Origin: an uncultured Eubacteriales bacterium
GTDB taxonomy: Bacteria > Bacillota > Clostridia > Oscillospirales > Oscillospiraceae
Assembly (NCBI GenBank): GCA_900555735.1
Contig: USMI01000008.1
Span: forward strand, 1-34,543
DNA length: 34,543 bases
Direction: 5' to 3'
Part shown: positions 17,409 through 26,744 of the stretch, piece after piece
How positions within the stretch are numbered: position 1 is the first letter of the stretch
Layout of the letters: every line of letters starts with the position of its first letter
The notes under the pieces: generated by a model
What the model was told of the DNA's origin: nothing
Database searches by the model: none
What the model saw: the letters and a program-made list of their open reading frames with translations, nothing else
Made by a program: the position numbers and the translations under genes

Positions 17409-18231
17409 GTATTATACTTTCGGCGGTATGACGCTGCGTCTGATGGGTGAGACCCCGTGGCAGCCCTCCGATATCTGCCAGCCCTTCCGGACGGAGGGCG
17501 GCGCGGCGGATCACATCATCCATGTGACGATAACCGAAAGTCTGCCGCAGCCGCCGGAGGAAGCGGCGCACCAGCACGGCGACTACCGCTGGCGGGAGGG
17601 CAAGCGTTTTTACCTCATGCGGAACTATGGCGACCGCTACGCAGCCTGTGCCATTCGTGAGGGTGACGCTACCGAGGTGCGGTTGTCCGCAACGTACCGC
17701 GATACGCTGTCGGCGCGGGTGATTCTGGAATCGGCGGGGCTGTTTGATCTGCTGGCGGATCACGGAATGCTGATTCTGCACAGCGCCTACATCGTGACAC
17801 CGGAGGGCGAGGGCATCCTGTTCTCCGGGCCAAGCGGCGCGGGAAAGAGCACACAGGCGGAGCTGTGGCGGCAATATGCCGGTGCGCAGGTCATCAACGG
17901 CGACCGGTCGCTGATCCGGCCCACTGATACCACGGTGCATGGGATACTGTACTCCGGCACCTCCGGCATCTGCCATAATATCAGCGCACCGCTGCGGGCC
18001 ATCGTGCTGCCGGTGCAGGCGGCGGAGAACCGCCTATACACCTTGCGGCCGCAGGAGACCTTTGTCCGCCTGCTGAACCAGTGTGCCTACTACCCGTGGG
18101 CGGCGGACTCCGCCGCGCGTATGACGGAGCTGGCGGCACAGCTGGTGGGTGCGGTGCCGGTATATGCGATGGAATGCCGTAAGGACGAGAGCGCTGTTCA
18201 AGCGCTAAAGACCCAATTAGGGAGGGCCTGA
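17398..18231 (+). CDS. HPr kinase/phosphorylase-like P-loop protein
   Basis: This 277-residue protein has a P-loop SGPSGAGKST (143-152) in the HprK-like setting, with upstream HSAYIV and downstream VINGDRSLI and a short C-terminal region. It lacks the N-terminal regulatory domain of true HPr kinase. HprK-like proteins of this type recur beside PqqD and radical SAM genes in peptide-modification clusters, where they are suspected to phosphorylate or activate a peptide or partner. The frame extends to a TTG at 17389, but ATG 17398 is the more usual codon. It overlaps the lipoprotein gene by 11 nt and ends 1 nt before the radical SAM gene. Confidence 0.82.
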   Translation: MYSEYYTFGGMTLRLMGETPWQPSDICQPFRTEGGAADHIIHVTITESLPQPPEEAAHQHGDYRWREGKRFYLMRNYGDRYAACAIREGDATEVRLSATYRDTLSARVILESAGLFDLLADHGMLILHSAYIVTPEGEGILFSGPSGAGKSTQAELWRQYAGAQVINGDRSLIRPTDTTVHGILYSGTSGICHNISAPLRAIVLPVQAAENRLYTLRPQETFVRLLNQCAYYPWAADSAARMTELAAQLVGAVPVYAMECRKDESAVQALKTQLGRA

Positions 18232-18232
18232 A

Positions 18233-19345
18233 ATGGAATTCAGCAGCGTTGAACCCCGTTTATCCACATATCTGCACGCCAAGGCCTGCCGCGACGGTAC
18301 GCCGCTGGCGGGAAACTTTGAGCTGACAGCCCGCTGCAACTTCGACTGTAAGATGTGCTATGTGCATCTGACGGCGGAGGAGCAGCAGCGCCGGGGCAGG
18401 GAGCTGACCGCCGACGAATGGCTGGCCATTGCCGAGACGGCCCGCAGCCGGGGCATGCTGTTTCTGCTGCTGACCGGCGGCGAACCGCTGATCCGTCCCG
18501 ATTTCCGCTATCTGCTGACGGAGCTGAAAAGGATGGGGCTGCTGGTGTCGGTCAACAGCAACGGCTCGCTGATCGACAAGGACTGGCTGGACTTCTTCCG
18601 GCATGAGCCGCCCTTCCGGTTCAACATTACCCTGTACGGCGGCGGAAACGAGACCTACCAGCGGCTGTGCGGCCATCCGGCGTTTGACCGGGTGACGGCC
18701 AACATCCGCGCCCTGAAGGAGCTGGGCGTGGACGTGAAGATGAACGTGTCGCTGACGCCCTACAACGCGGCGGACATGGAGAAGATCCACGCCGCTGCGG
18801 AGGCGCTGGGCACGCCCATGCAGCTGGCTACCTATATGTTTCCGCCCATCCGCCGCAGCGAGGATATGGTGGGGCAGAACGACCGCTTTACCGCCATGCA
18901 GGCAGCGGAATACGCTGTGGCATGGGACAAGCTTCGGCTCGAGCCGGAGGTGTTCCGGAAACGGGCCGATGCTATGCGGCAGGGAATGGCCTTGCCGCAG
19001 GAGGAGGTCTGCGAGGGTACGCCGGGCGAAGGCGTTTCCTGCCGCGCCGGACGCAGTGCCTTCTGGATCAACTGGCAGGGCGACATGACGCCCTGCGGCA
19101 TGATGACGCAGCCGAAGTTTTCCGTCCCGCAGCTGGGCTTTGACGAGGCGTGGCGGCTGACCAAGGAGGCCACTGCCGCCATCCGGCTGCCGCCGGCGTG
19201 CGCCGTGTGTGCCAGCAAGCAGGTGTGCCACATCTGCGCCGCTATGTGCGTGACGGAAACGGGACATTTTGACGAAAAGCCGGCGTATCTGTGCGAGATG
19301 ACGCGCCAGACGGTACGGCTGACCGTGGAGGAGGCAGAACAATGA
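18233..19345 (+). CDS. Radical SAM/SPASM peptide-modifying enzyme
   Basis: This 370-residue enzyme has the radical SAM cluster motif CNFDCKMC (Cys35, 39, 42) and GGEP at 82-85 for SAM binding. Its C-terminal SPASM region has cysteines at 270, 288, 323, 326, 332, 335, 339 and 354, enough for auxiliary Fe-S clusters. Relatives such as PqqE and sactionine synthases crosslink or epimerise residues in ribosomal peptides. The gene overlaps the next (PqqD-like) gene in ATGA fashion, fitting an enzyme plus leader-binding chaperone pair. The nearest candidate substrate is the four-Cys peptide at 16389. The reaction type cannot be read from the sequence. Confidence 0.92.
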   Translation: MEFSSVEPRLSTYLHAKACRDGTPLAGNFELTARCNFDCKMCYVHLTAEEQQRRGRELTADEWLAIAETARSRGMLFLLLTGGEPLIRPDFRYLLTELKRMGLLVSVNSNGSLIDKDWLDFFRHEPPFRFNITLYGGGNETYQRLCGHPAFDRVTANIRALKELGVDVKMNVSLTPYNAADMEKIHAAAEALGTPMQLATYMFPPIRRSEDMVGQNDRFTAMQAAEYAVAWDKLRLEPEVFRKRADAMRQGMALPQEEVCEGTPGEGVSCRAGRSAFWINWQGDMTPCGMMTQPKFSVPQLGFDEAWRLTKEATAAIRLPPACAVCASKQVCHICAAMCVTETGHFDEKPAYLCEMTRQTVRLTVEEAEQ

Positions 19346-19602
19346 TTATCCGCAAACAACTGGTCAAGCGCAGCATCGCCGGGGACGTGATCCTCGTGCC
19401 GGTGGGCGACGCCTCGCTGGAGCTGAAGGGTCTGCTGACCCTGAACGAGACCGGCGAGCGCATGTGGGATCTGCTGCCCCGGTGCGATACCGAGGACGCG
19501 CTGGTACAGCAGATGCTGGAGGAATACGAGGTGGACGAGGCCACGCTCCGCGCCGATGTGGGTGCGTTTCTCGACAGCCTGCGCCAGCTGGATATCCTGT
19601 AA
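19342..19602 (+). CDS. PqqD-family peptide chaperone
   Basis: This 86-residue protein matches the RiPP recognition element fold. A three-strand N-terminal beta part (IIRKQLVKRSIAGDVILVPV) is followed by the LNETGERMWDLL core and a helix-turn-helix-like C-terminal part (EEYEVDEATLRADVGAFL). PqqD proteins bind the leader of a precursor peptide and present it to the radical SAM enzyme. ATG 19342 overlaps the radical SAM stop by 4 nt. It is the last gene of the locus and is followed by hairpins. Confidence 0.92.
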   Translation: MIIRKQLVKRSIAGDVILVPVGDASLELKGLLTLNETGERMWDLLPRCDTEDALVQQMLEEYEVDEATLRADVGAFLDSLRQLDIL

Positions 19603-19613
19603 GGACGGTGTAA

Positions 19614-19641
19614 TAAGGCCGGGGCATATGCTCCGGCCTTA
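19614..19641 (+). terminator. Hairpin after pqqD-like gene
   Basis: A stem TAAGGCCGG...CCGGCCTTA encloses a small palindromic core (GCATATGC). It lacks a U-run, so it may only help the stronger hairpin that follows. Confidence 0.4.
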
Positions 19642-19670
19642 TGTTGTGCCGTGTGTGCGGCGCTTGTACA

Positions 19671-19710
19671 AAAATATCCGGTGTGACGAGATCGTCACAC
19701 CGGATATTTT
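19671..19710. terminator. Bidirectional terminator between converging genes
   Basis: A perfect 19-bp inverted repeat with a 2-nt centre is flanked by A-run and T-run (AAAATATCC...GGATATTTTTT). It can end transcription of the RiPP locus from the left and of the 2260-residue surface protein gene from the right. Confidence 0.9.
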
Positions 19711-19748
19711 TTATGCGATTACAGCCTCAGCTGTCAGGAAGGGATCGC

Positions 19749-22700
19749 TCAGGCTCTGCGCTTTTTGCTGCGCAGCAGCGTGACGGAGCCGAACAGGGAC
19801 AGGCTCATCAGAACGACCCACAGGCCCATGTTGCTGTTATCCGCCGTGTTGCCGGACTTGACAGGCGTGGAGGGGGTCACAGAGGGCACCGTGGTGGACA
19901 GATTCTTGCCGCACACGTCGCACTTGTTGTCGTGGTTCTTGTCCACATGGGCAAGCTTGGCGGTGGTGCGGGTGTCAAGGATCGTGCCGCAGCGGTTGCA
20001 GACCAGATTCTCCGTGCCGGTGGTCGTGCAGGTGGCGGACTTCACAGTCTTCCAGCTGCTGGAGGGATGCTGGCAGGTGCCGGGATCCACCATGTCGCCG
20101 CACTTCACATCGGCGCGGTCGCGGATGCGGATACGCGGCGCGATAGCCGTGCCGTCCGCCAGCGTGAAGGTGTTGTCATAGGAGGCCAGACCGACCACAT
20201 CGATCTCACGGCCCACCTCGGCATTCTTCACATCCTCGCTGGTGGTGATGTAGCCGTCGATAAACACGCGGCACTCGTTGCCGTTGGCATCCCGTACCAT
20301 GATGGTCTGCACCAGACCGTTGGCCTTTTCGACCTTGGTGATAACGCCCTTGACCCGGATCAGGCTGCCCAGAACGCTGCCGTCATTGACCTGCGCGGCA
20401 GTTACATCCTTGGGTGCGGGCGCTGTGGCGTCAGCGATCTTTTCGATGCTGGTGACGGCCAGCTGACGCTCGCCCTGATAGGAGCTGGTGGTACCGGTGA
20501 TGCGGACCTTATCGCCAATCTTGAAGTTGCCAGCCACGGGGAAGCAGTTGATACCGGCGGTATCATCCTGAACGTAGATGCAATCGAAGAAGGCGGTGTC
20601 CTTATCATAGCCGGAGGCGTTGGAGGTAACGATGGCCTCGATGGTGAACTTGACGCCCTCGTCCTTCTCGGTCTGCACCGCGGCGACCGTGCTGATCTTC
20701 ACGGGGTTGAGCAGGTTGAGCAGGTTCTCGCAGATGCGGTAGTTGGAGTAGTTCTTCTCCGCACCGTTATCCAGCTGCGCCTGTACCTCGAAGTTGGACA
20801 TGAAGGCCGCGCCGGAGACAACGATCAGGCCCTTGCCCGCCAGCTGCTCGGTGGCCATGACCATCAGGCGGTTGTCGTTCGCGGCATAGGCGTACTTGGG
20901 AGTTCCGGCACCGCCCAGACCGTCGCTGTCCACGTCGGTGGAGTAGGTGGTGGCGTGGCCGTAGACCACGGGGGACACAGTGGCGGGCAGGGTGGAGGTG
21001 GCATTGCCGCTGGCATCCACCGCGTAGATGGACGCGCCGCCGTAGTGGCTGAACCGCTCGGTGTAGAGCTTGTCAAAGGGATGCTCCTCATCGAAGATGA
21101 CGCCTTCGTTCAGCGGGTTATCCATGTTGTAGCTGCTGAAGTACAGACGCCACTTGTCCACACCGTCGGCTGCGCTGCGGACGTCATCATAGGTGGCGTC
21201 ATCGCTGATGCGCAGGCTGGAGCCAAGGGCGGCCAGCACCTCATTCTGGGTGGCGGCCATGTGCTTGATGGCGGGGTTGTTCTGGATCACGTCGTAGTTT
21301 TCGTAGTTATCCGACCAACCGGCCAGGATCACGGTACCGCCGGCGTCGTTGAAAGCGGTGATGGCGGCCAGCTCCTCGGCGCTGTACGTCTTAGGATCGG
21401 CCTGCGCGGCAGCCAGACGGCGGCTGGGCGCGGTCAGGATCAGCGCCTTGTACTTGGGGTTGGAGCAGGCGGCGATCAGATCGGCGCTGGTGTTCAGCTG
21501 CACGGTGCGCACGCTGTACTTCGAGGCCAGCTCGCCGAAGTTGCCCATGGAATCCTTATAGTTGCCGTTCACATACTCGTTGTAGTGGGAGGCATCGATG
21601 CCGATATACACCAGATCATCCGCATTCAGGACATCCAGCGCGATATCCTTGTTGAAGGTGTAATCCTTGCCGTCCTGCTCGATCACCGCCGTTACGGTGA
21701 TGGTCATGCTGCGGGCATCGGTGGGTGTCCACTTGAAGGGGACGTCGAGCGTGCTGCTGGCGGCCACGGTATAACCGGTGGTGTCAGTGCCGATGACCTT
21801 ACCGCCCTTGATGGCGTAGGTCAGGGACTTGACGGTGGCATCAGAAGTCTCGCTGTTGAACAGAGTGGTGGTCAGGATCAGCTCCTCGTTGGTGACGGGA
21901 GTGGAAGTGCCGCAGACCAGATTGGAGATACCCAGCTTCAGGGTCTCGCCCACCCACACGGGAGCGGTCACAGCCAGATCGCCGTCGGCCTCGGTGACGC
22001 GGATGAAGTAGTAGCTGTAGCCGGAATCCAGCGTCACGGACAGCTCACCGGTAGCCAGCTCGGCGGCGTTGTCCCAAGTGTAGGCGACCTTGCCGGAGTT
22101 GACGACCACTTCCACCTTGGCGATGGAATCGGTGGGATCGGGATCATTGACAGAAACACTGATATCCAGCTTCTGGGGAACCTCGGTGATGCTGCTGCCC
22201 ATGATCTGACCATTGACGGAGTAGTTCACCAGCAGGTTCTTATCCTCGGTGGCATACATGTGCATGTCGCGGATGGCTTGATAGATGCCCTCTTCCGTGA
22301 AGTTGTCGGTGAGGATAACGTCGCGGGCGTCGTTGGCGTTGCCCCAACGGCCCTTGTGGTTATCCTGATTGTTGGTGGGAGCCACATGCCAGCCCTTATC
22401 CAGCGCCATGATGTACTGCTCATAGCTGGGATAGTAGCCGCCGGCACCGATCTGACCCTCGCCATTGCCGACCTCCACCATATACATGCGGCTGTCGATC
22501 ACGGGATCCCAATAGGAGAAGTCGGAGAAGTTGCCGAAGGTGGTGCCGGGGTGGTTGAACTGGCTGATGGAGTCCACGCCCTCGCTCTGGCTCAGCAGGG
22601 CGTAGTAGGCCTTCATACCGGCGTCGCTGGTCTTGTTGTTCAGCGTCTTATTGTTGCGGGAGACGATACCGGGGGTGTTGAAGGTGTTGATATGGCCGGG

Positions 22701-25700
22701 GCCGCCGGACCATGTCATCTCAAAGCCGCCGATGGCAATGATGTTGCTGTGGGTGGCGTTGAAGTTGTCGATGGTGCTCTTATAGGTGTTCCAGGTCTTC
22801 TGGCTGTCGGCAGAGGCGAGGCTCATGTCGTACAGCGCACTCTCGGGGTTGGCGTTGGAGGTGGTGTCGAAGTAGTTGGAGTGGTCAGTGAAGGCCACGA
22901 ACTGAACGTTGGCACTCTCGGGCAGATTGGCAACGTAGTCCAGTGCGCTGTCCAGCGTGCCGGAGCCGTCGGAGTACTGGGTGTGGCTGTGGAGCTGGCC
23001 GAAGTAGGCGGTGAACTGCGCCTTGCCGACGGTGAAGCTCCATGTCTTGGTGACTTCCTTGCTGTCGTCACGCTTGACGGTCAGGGAGACGACCACCTTA
23101 CCGTCCGCCATATCCTGAGCGGGGGTATAGGTGACCTTGCCGGTGGCCGCGTCATAGGCGGGCGTGACCTCCACACCCTGTACCATCATGGTGATGGTGG
23201 GATTCTCGTGTACGTTGACCAGCGTTGCGCCAATGTCAGGACGCTTGTCGTTCAGCGTCTGGGCGTTGGCGGCGGGGAACACATCCACGATGGAGGGCTC
23301 ATCCACCACGGGGATCTCGACGCGGCCCTCGAAGGAAACGCCCTTCTCGTCCGTACCGGAAATGGTGATGGTCAGCTTGTCGCCCACGACCTTATCCTTG
23401 GAAACGGTAACGGTGTAGCTGCCACCCTCAACCTCGGTGATGGTCAGGGCGTCATTCTCGCCCAGCTTGGCGCTGATGGTCTTGACGCCGAAGGGCGCGT
23501 CAACGCCGAAGGGCAGCGTGTAATCCTGACCGAGGTAGGCGTCGAGGGAGTTGTCGAACCAAACGGAGGGATCGTTCACGATGCCGTCGTTGACACGCAC
23601 ACCGTCCGCCACGGGATAGAAGTTGAAGGAGTAGATGGTGTAATCCAAATTACCATCCTTGCTGTACATGCTGTAGGTCTTAAAGCTGTCGCTGTAATAC
23701 TCCAGCCACTGGCTGTGGCCGCTGTACTTGGCGACACGGCTCTCCATCTCGAAGCCGCCCACGCCGCCGGAGCAGGTACGCACCAGCCAGTCGGCGTCGT
23801 TGGTGGTCACGCCCTCTTCGGAGAAGTCCTTGCTATAGAAGGCGTTGTTGCCGGTGCCGTTGGAGCACAGATAGCCGTAGGTCTCGTTATAGAAGCGCAG
23901 GTATTCGCCGTTCTCCTCCACGGTGAAGATGGCGGCGCCATTGCCCATGGTGAGCTTGCCGCTTTCGATTACGGTGGTGCTGGACTTTTCGATCGACTGG
24001 CTGTCGTTCTCGGCGGCCAGCGCAGCCTGTGCAGCGGCGCTGTAGATCACGACCTTATCGCCGGCCTTGGGTAGCGCGCCGGTGTCGGGGGTGTCAGAGC
24101 CGTCGTCCACCACCAGATAGAACTGCTGGGCAAACAGGGCCTCGTCGCTGATTCTGTTGTAGGAGCTCCAGTTGCCCTTGTCAGCATACCACTCGATGTA
24201 ATTGCCGCGGACAGCGTTCTTGATATAGAAGCAGTCGGCCGTTTTTGCGGCAGAAACTCCCCACGCGGTGTTCACGTCATCCAGAGGCATGCTGCCATAG
24301 TCGGCGCCCATGGACAGCTTCTTGCCGTCGGCGGTGGAGAAGGTGTAGGTGCCGTCCGCATTGACGCCCACCGTCCAGATGTCGGCCTTGGTGTAGCCGC
24401 TCAGCTTGCCGTCCGCCAGCGTCACGTCGGTGCCTTTGTTATAGAAGCCGGTGTACTCGGTAGACAGGGCCTTGCTATTGGCGGGGTTGAAGATCACCAC
24501 GGTGTCGCCGTCAGACAGGCTGGTGACGATGCCGCTTTCCCGAACCTTGTAGAATGCCTGCGCAAACAGAAGCTCGTTGTCGCCGATATTCTTGTAGGAG
24601 CTCCAGTTGCCCTTTTCGGCATACCACTCGATGTAATTGCCGCGAACGGCGTTCTGGATGTAGTAGCAGCCGGTGGTCGCGGCGGCGGAGATCTTCCACG
24701 CGGTGTTTACGTCGTCCAGCGGCATACTGGAATAGCTGGTACCCATGGACAGCTTCTTGCCGTCGGCGGTGGAGAAGGTGTAGGTGCCGTCAGCATTGAC
24801 GCCAACCGTCCAGATATCCGCCTTGGTGTAGCCGCTCAGCTTGCCGTTGGTCAGCGTCACGTCGGTTCCCTTGTTATAGTGGACGGTGTACTCGCTGGAC
24901 AGGGCTTTCATGTTGGCGGGGTTGTAGATCACGACCTTGTCGCCGTTCTGGAACAGCGGGGCCTCGGCTTTCACGGTGTAGGCGAAGGCGGCCACGTCGC
25001 TGTCATCCATGCCATCCTTGGTGGCCTTGACGGTGAAGGTGGTGTCCGCGTTGACCGCGATGGGGTCGGTGTAGGTCTGGTACTCACCGGTGGTCTTATA
25101 GAGGATCGTGGCACCCTCGGTGGCGCAGGAGAAGGTGATCTTGGTGCCCTTGGTGATCTCACCGGCAGCGGGGGATGCGGTGGGAGTGGCGACCTTCACA
25201 GCGGAGGTCTCACCGTCCACATAGTCCTTGACCTTCGCCAGCTTGTAGAACGTCATGCCGAAGTTCGTTTCGGACGCGCTAGAGGTACGGAACGCACTGA
25301 ACTCGGGCGTTGTCGCACCGGTGTTGCTGTTTTTGTACAGATAGTACTCCAGATACACCGGAACGGTGTCGCCGGTGACCTCGGTGAACATGTAATAGGA
25401 ATTGTTCTCCGCATTGCAGGAGGTCAATTTCCAATTTGAATATCCGTTACCGGAAACGTTCAGGTTATACTTGGTTTTGTTGCTTACCACGGCCGTATTC
25501 ATCGCCAGAGTGTTTTCACCCTGTACGAAGGTATAGGTGCCGTCGTCATTCTTGGTGACCGTCCAGACCAGCGCATCCATGGAATCGGCGGTCAGAACGT
25601 CTTCAGCCACGGTGGCGGCCACGGGGGTCAGGTAATACTTGCTCAAAAGGGTAGAGCTGACAGCGTAACCGCTGCCTGCGTTGTAGATGACCACCTGATC

Positions 25701-26531
25701 GCTGGTGTTGATGGTGTCTGCTTTGCGGTACTCGTCCACCAAATTGTAGGCCCTATAGTTGAAGGTGGCTTCCGCACTGTCCTTCATGCCGTCCTTGGCG
25801 GCCTTGACGTAGATGGTGCAGGAGGTCGTGATGGTCACAGGGCCGGTATAGGGCTGATATGTGCCGTCGCCGATCTTGTACTGGAGCTTTGCACCCTCAG
25901 TAGAACATTCAAAGGCGACGGTTTTGCCGACCTCGATATCACTGGAAACGGTTCCGGTGGGGGTGGCTACCTGCTCGAGTGCACTGCCGCCGGCGTTGAG
26001 CTTGTAGATGCTGGGCAGCAGCATGCTCTTGTTGGTGGCGGAAGTGTAGTTCAAGAAACGGGGAGTATTGACATTGTACAGGATGCGGCCACACTCGGAA
26101 TCAGTGCTGGCCACGGTCGCGAGATTGTCTTTGTCAATGGAGATCGTCCAGGTTCCTGTGCCCTCTCCGGTGGTGTTCAGTGCTTTGGCGGCTTTGGTAT
26201 ATAACTGCTTGCCGCCAGAACCGGTAAGAGTCCATGCTGTGGCATCTCCGCCCAGCGTGAATACCTCTACCGCTTCAGAGGGAGAAGCGGGATCGCTTTC
26301 AACGCTGGAAAGGAATTTGCCGGACAGGCTGCCCGCGACAAAAGTCTTGTCGTTGGCAGCTGCCGTGAGAATGATCTGGTCGCCAGCCTTCAATGCCGAA
26401 GCATCTGTGACCAGCGTTGCCGTCTTGGGAGCCGCTGTCTCCGCCGCAAATACCGACACCGGCAGCAGCGAGAGCAGCATTACCAGTGACAGCAGTGCGG
26501 AGAGGATCCGCTTGCTTGTTCGTCCTTTCAT
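19749..26531 (-). CDS. Giant cell-surface PHP phosphoesterase with wall-anchor-like tail
   Basis: This 2260-residue secreted protein has a signal peptide (to about residue 30). Five related modules of the 'GDKVVIYN...WTV...DGTYTF' type begin near 50, 277, 530, 675 and 824. Two chitobiase-C-like Fn3 units lie at 188-262 and 446-520. Ig-like repeats at about 990-1168 lead into a CehA/McbA-type PHP domain (1175-1430): LHSHTQYSDGSG, FTDHSNYF (1214-1221), HPG (1327-1329), NQDNH (1388-1392). Then come Ig-like units, a glutamine-amidotransferase-like domain (about 1640-1945), two OB-fold units (about 1947-2140), a Cys/His-rich segment (2153-2208) and a hydrophobic helix with KKRRA tail. PHP proteins are metal-dependent phosphoesterases; the substrate here is unknown. 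GGAGG lies 7 nt before ATG 26531. Confidence 0.88.
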   Translation of the reverse strand: MKGRTSKRILSALLSLVMLLSLLPVSVFAAETAAPKTATLVTDASALKAGDQIILTAAANDKTFVAGSLSGKFLSSVESDPASPSEAVEVFTLGGDATAWTLTGSGGKQLYTKAAKALNTTGEGTGTWTISIDKDNLATVASTDSECGRILYNVNTPRFLNYTSATNKSMLLPSIYKLNAGGSALEQVATPTGTVSSDIEVGKTVAFECSTEGAKLQYKIGDGTYQPYTGPVTITTSCTIYVKAAKDGMKDSAEATFNYRAYNLVDEYRKADTINTSDQVVIYNAGSGYAVSSTLLSKYYLTPVAATVAEDVLTADSMDALVWTVTKNDDGTYTFVQGENTLAMNTAVVSNKTKYNLNVSGNGYSNWKLTSCNAENNSYYMFTEVTGDTVPVYLEYYLYKNSNTGATTPEFSAFRTSSASETNFGMTFYKLAKVKDYVDGETSAVKVATPTASPAAGEITKGTKITFSCATEGATILYKTTGEYQTYTDPIAVNADTTFTVKATKDGMDDSDVAAFAYTVKAEAPLFQNGDKVVIYNPANMKALSSEYTVHYNKGTDVTLTNGKLSGYTKADIWTVGVNADGTYTFSTADGKKLSMGTSYSSMPLDDVNTAWKISAAATTGCYYIQNAVRGNYIEWYAEKGNWSSYKNIGDNELLFAQAFYKVRESGIVTSLSDGDTVVIFNPANSKALSTEYTGFYNKGTDVTLADGKLSGYTKADIWTVGVNADGTYTFSTADGKKLSMGADYGSMPLDDVNTAWGVSAAKTADCFYIKNAVRGNYIEWYADKGNWSSYNRISDEALFAQQFYLVVDDGSDTPDTGALPKAGDKVVIYSAAAQAALAAENDSQSIEKSSTTVIESGKLTMGNGAAIFTVEENGEYLRFYNETYGYLCSNGTGNNAFYSKDFSEEGVTTNDADWLVRTCSGGVGGFEMESRVAKYSGHSQWLEYYSDSFKTYSMYSKDGNLDYTIYSFNFYPVADGVRVNDGIVNDPSVWFDNSLDAYLGQDYTLPFGVDAPFGVKTISAKLGENDALTITEVEGGSYTVTVSKDKVVGDKLTITISGTDEKGVSFEGRVEIPVVDEPSIVDVFPAANAQTLNDKRPDIGATLVNVHENPTITMMVQGVEVTPAYDAATGKVTYTPAQDMADGKVVVSLTVKRDDSKEVTKTWSFTVGKAQFTAYFGQLHSHTQYSDGSGTLDSALDYVANLPESANVQFVAFTDHSNYFDTTSNANPESALYDMSLASADSQKTWNTYKSTIDNFNATHSNIIAIGGFEMTWSGGPGHINTFNTPGIVSRNNKTLNNKTSDAGMKAYYALLSQSEGVDSISQFNHPGTTFGNFSDFSYWDPVIDSRMYMVEVGNGEGQIGAGGYYPSYEQYIMALDKGWHVAPTNNQDNHKGRWGNANDARDVILTDNFTEEGIYQAIRDMHMYATEDKNLLVNYSVNGQIMGSSITEVPQKLDISVSVNDPDPTDSIAKVEVVVNSGKVAYTWDNAAELATGELSVTLDSGYSYYFIRVTEADGDLAVTAPVWVGETLKLGISNLVCGTSTPVTNEELILTTTLFNSETSDATVKSLTYAIKGGKVIGTDTTGYTVAASSTLDVPFKWTPTDARSMTITVTAVIEQDGKDYTFNKDIALDVLNADDLVYIGIDASHYNEYVNGNYKDSMGNFGELASKYSVRTVQLNTSADLIAACSNPKYKALILTAPSRRLAAAQADPKTYSAEELAAITAFNDAGGTVILAGWSDNYENYDVIQNNPAIKHMAATQNEVLAALGSSLRISDDATYDDVRSAADGVDKWRLYFSSYNMDNPLNEGVIFDEEHPFDKLYTERFSHYGGASIYAVDASGNATSTLPATVSPVVYGHATTYSTDVDSDGLGGAGTPKYAYAANDNRLMVMATEQLAGKGLIVVSGAAFMSNFEVQAQLDNGAEKNYSNYRICENLLNLLNPVKISTVAAVQTEKDEGVKFTIEAIVTSNASGYDKDTAFFDCIYVQDDTAGINCFPVAGNFKIGDKVRITGTTSSYQGERQLAVTSIEKIADATAPAPKDVTAAQVNDGSVLGSLIRVKGVITKVEKANGLVQTIMVRDANGNECRVFIDGYITTSEDVKNAEVGREIDVVGLASYDNTFTLADGTAIAPRIRIRDRADVKCGDMVDPGTCQHPSSSWKTVKSATCTTTGTENLVCNRCGTILDTRTTAKLAHVDKNHDNKCDVCGKNLSTTVPSVTPSTPVKSGNTADNSNMGLWVVLMSLSLFGSVTLLRSKKRRA
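24108..24512 (-). repeat. Tandem 145-residue module, second copy
   Basis: Encodes residues 674-808 of the surface protein. It is in register with the preceding copy at a period of 435 bp (for example CTCCAGTTGCCCTT at 24166 and 24601). Long stretches are identical at the protein level, including a 34-residue block. Confidence 0.85.
24543..24947 (-). repeat. Tandem 145-residue module, first copy
   Basis: Encodes residues 529-663 of the surface protein and is a close match of the copy at 24108-24512. Synonymous differences between the two show that the duplication is not brand new. Confidence 0.85.
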
Positions 26532-26599
26532 TCATAAACCTCCAGTCTCTTTTCCTACTCAGCCCTTTCCGTGCCCTGTCTCCTTTCTGATACAGACAG

Positions 26600-26634
26600 A
26601 AAAACCGCCCCACCTGCACAGTGCAGGCGGACGG
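26600..26634 (-). terminator. Attenuator-like hairpin in the surface protein leader
   Basis: On the minus strand a GC-rich stem (CCTGCAC-T-GTGCAGG core, extended by outer G/C pairs) is followed directly by TTTTT. It lies about 70 nt before the start codon and behind the likely promoter, so read-through would be needed for expression. Confidence 0.6.
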
Positions 26635-26744
26635 CGATCCACAAATTCAGGAGGGTATGCTTGATTGCCGAATCTCAGGCGAAACTTGTCCCAAATCGTG
26701 GATAGTGCCAAAAACCGGAGCAGACCTTTCGTGTTGATGGTCAT

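Noticed and set aside
19641..24074. 1477-codon open frame on the plus strand, antisense to the surface protein
   Set aside because: It is the complement of a strongly codon-biased GC-rich gene; the translation is a Val/Gly/Ala/His-rich string without domains, and no ribosome site fits.
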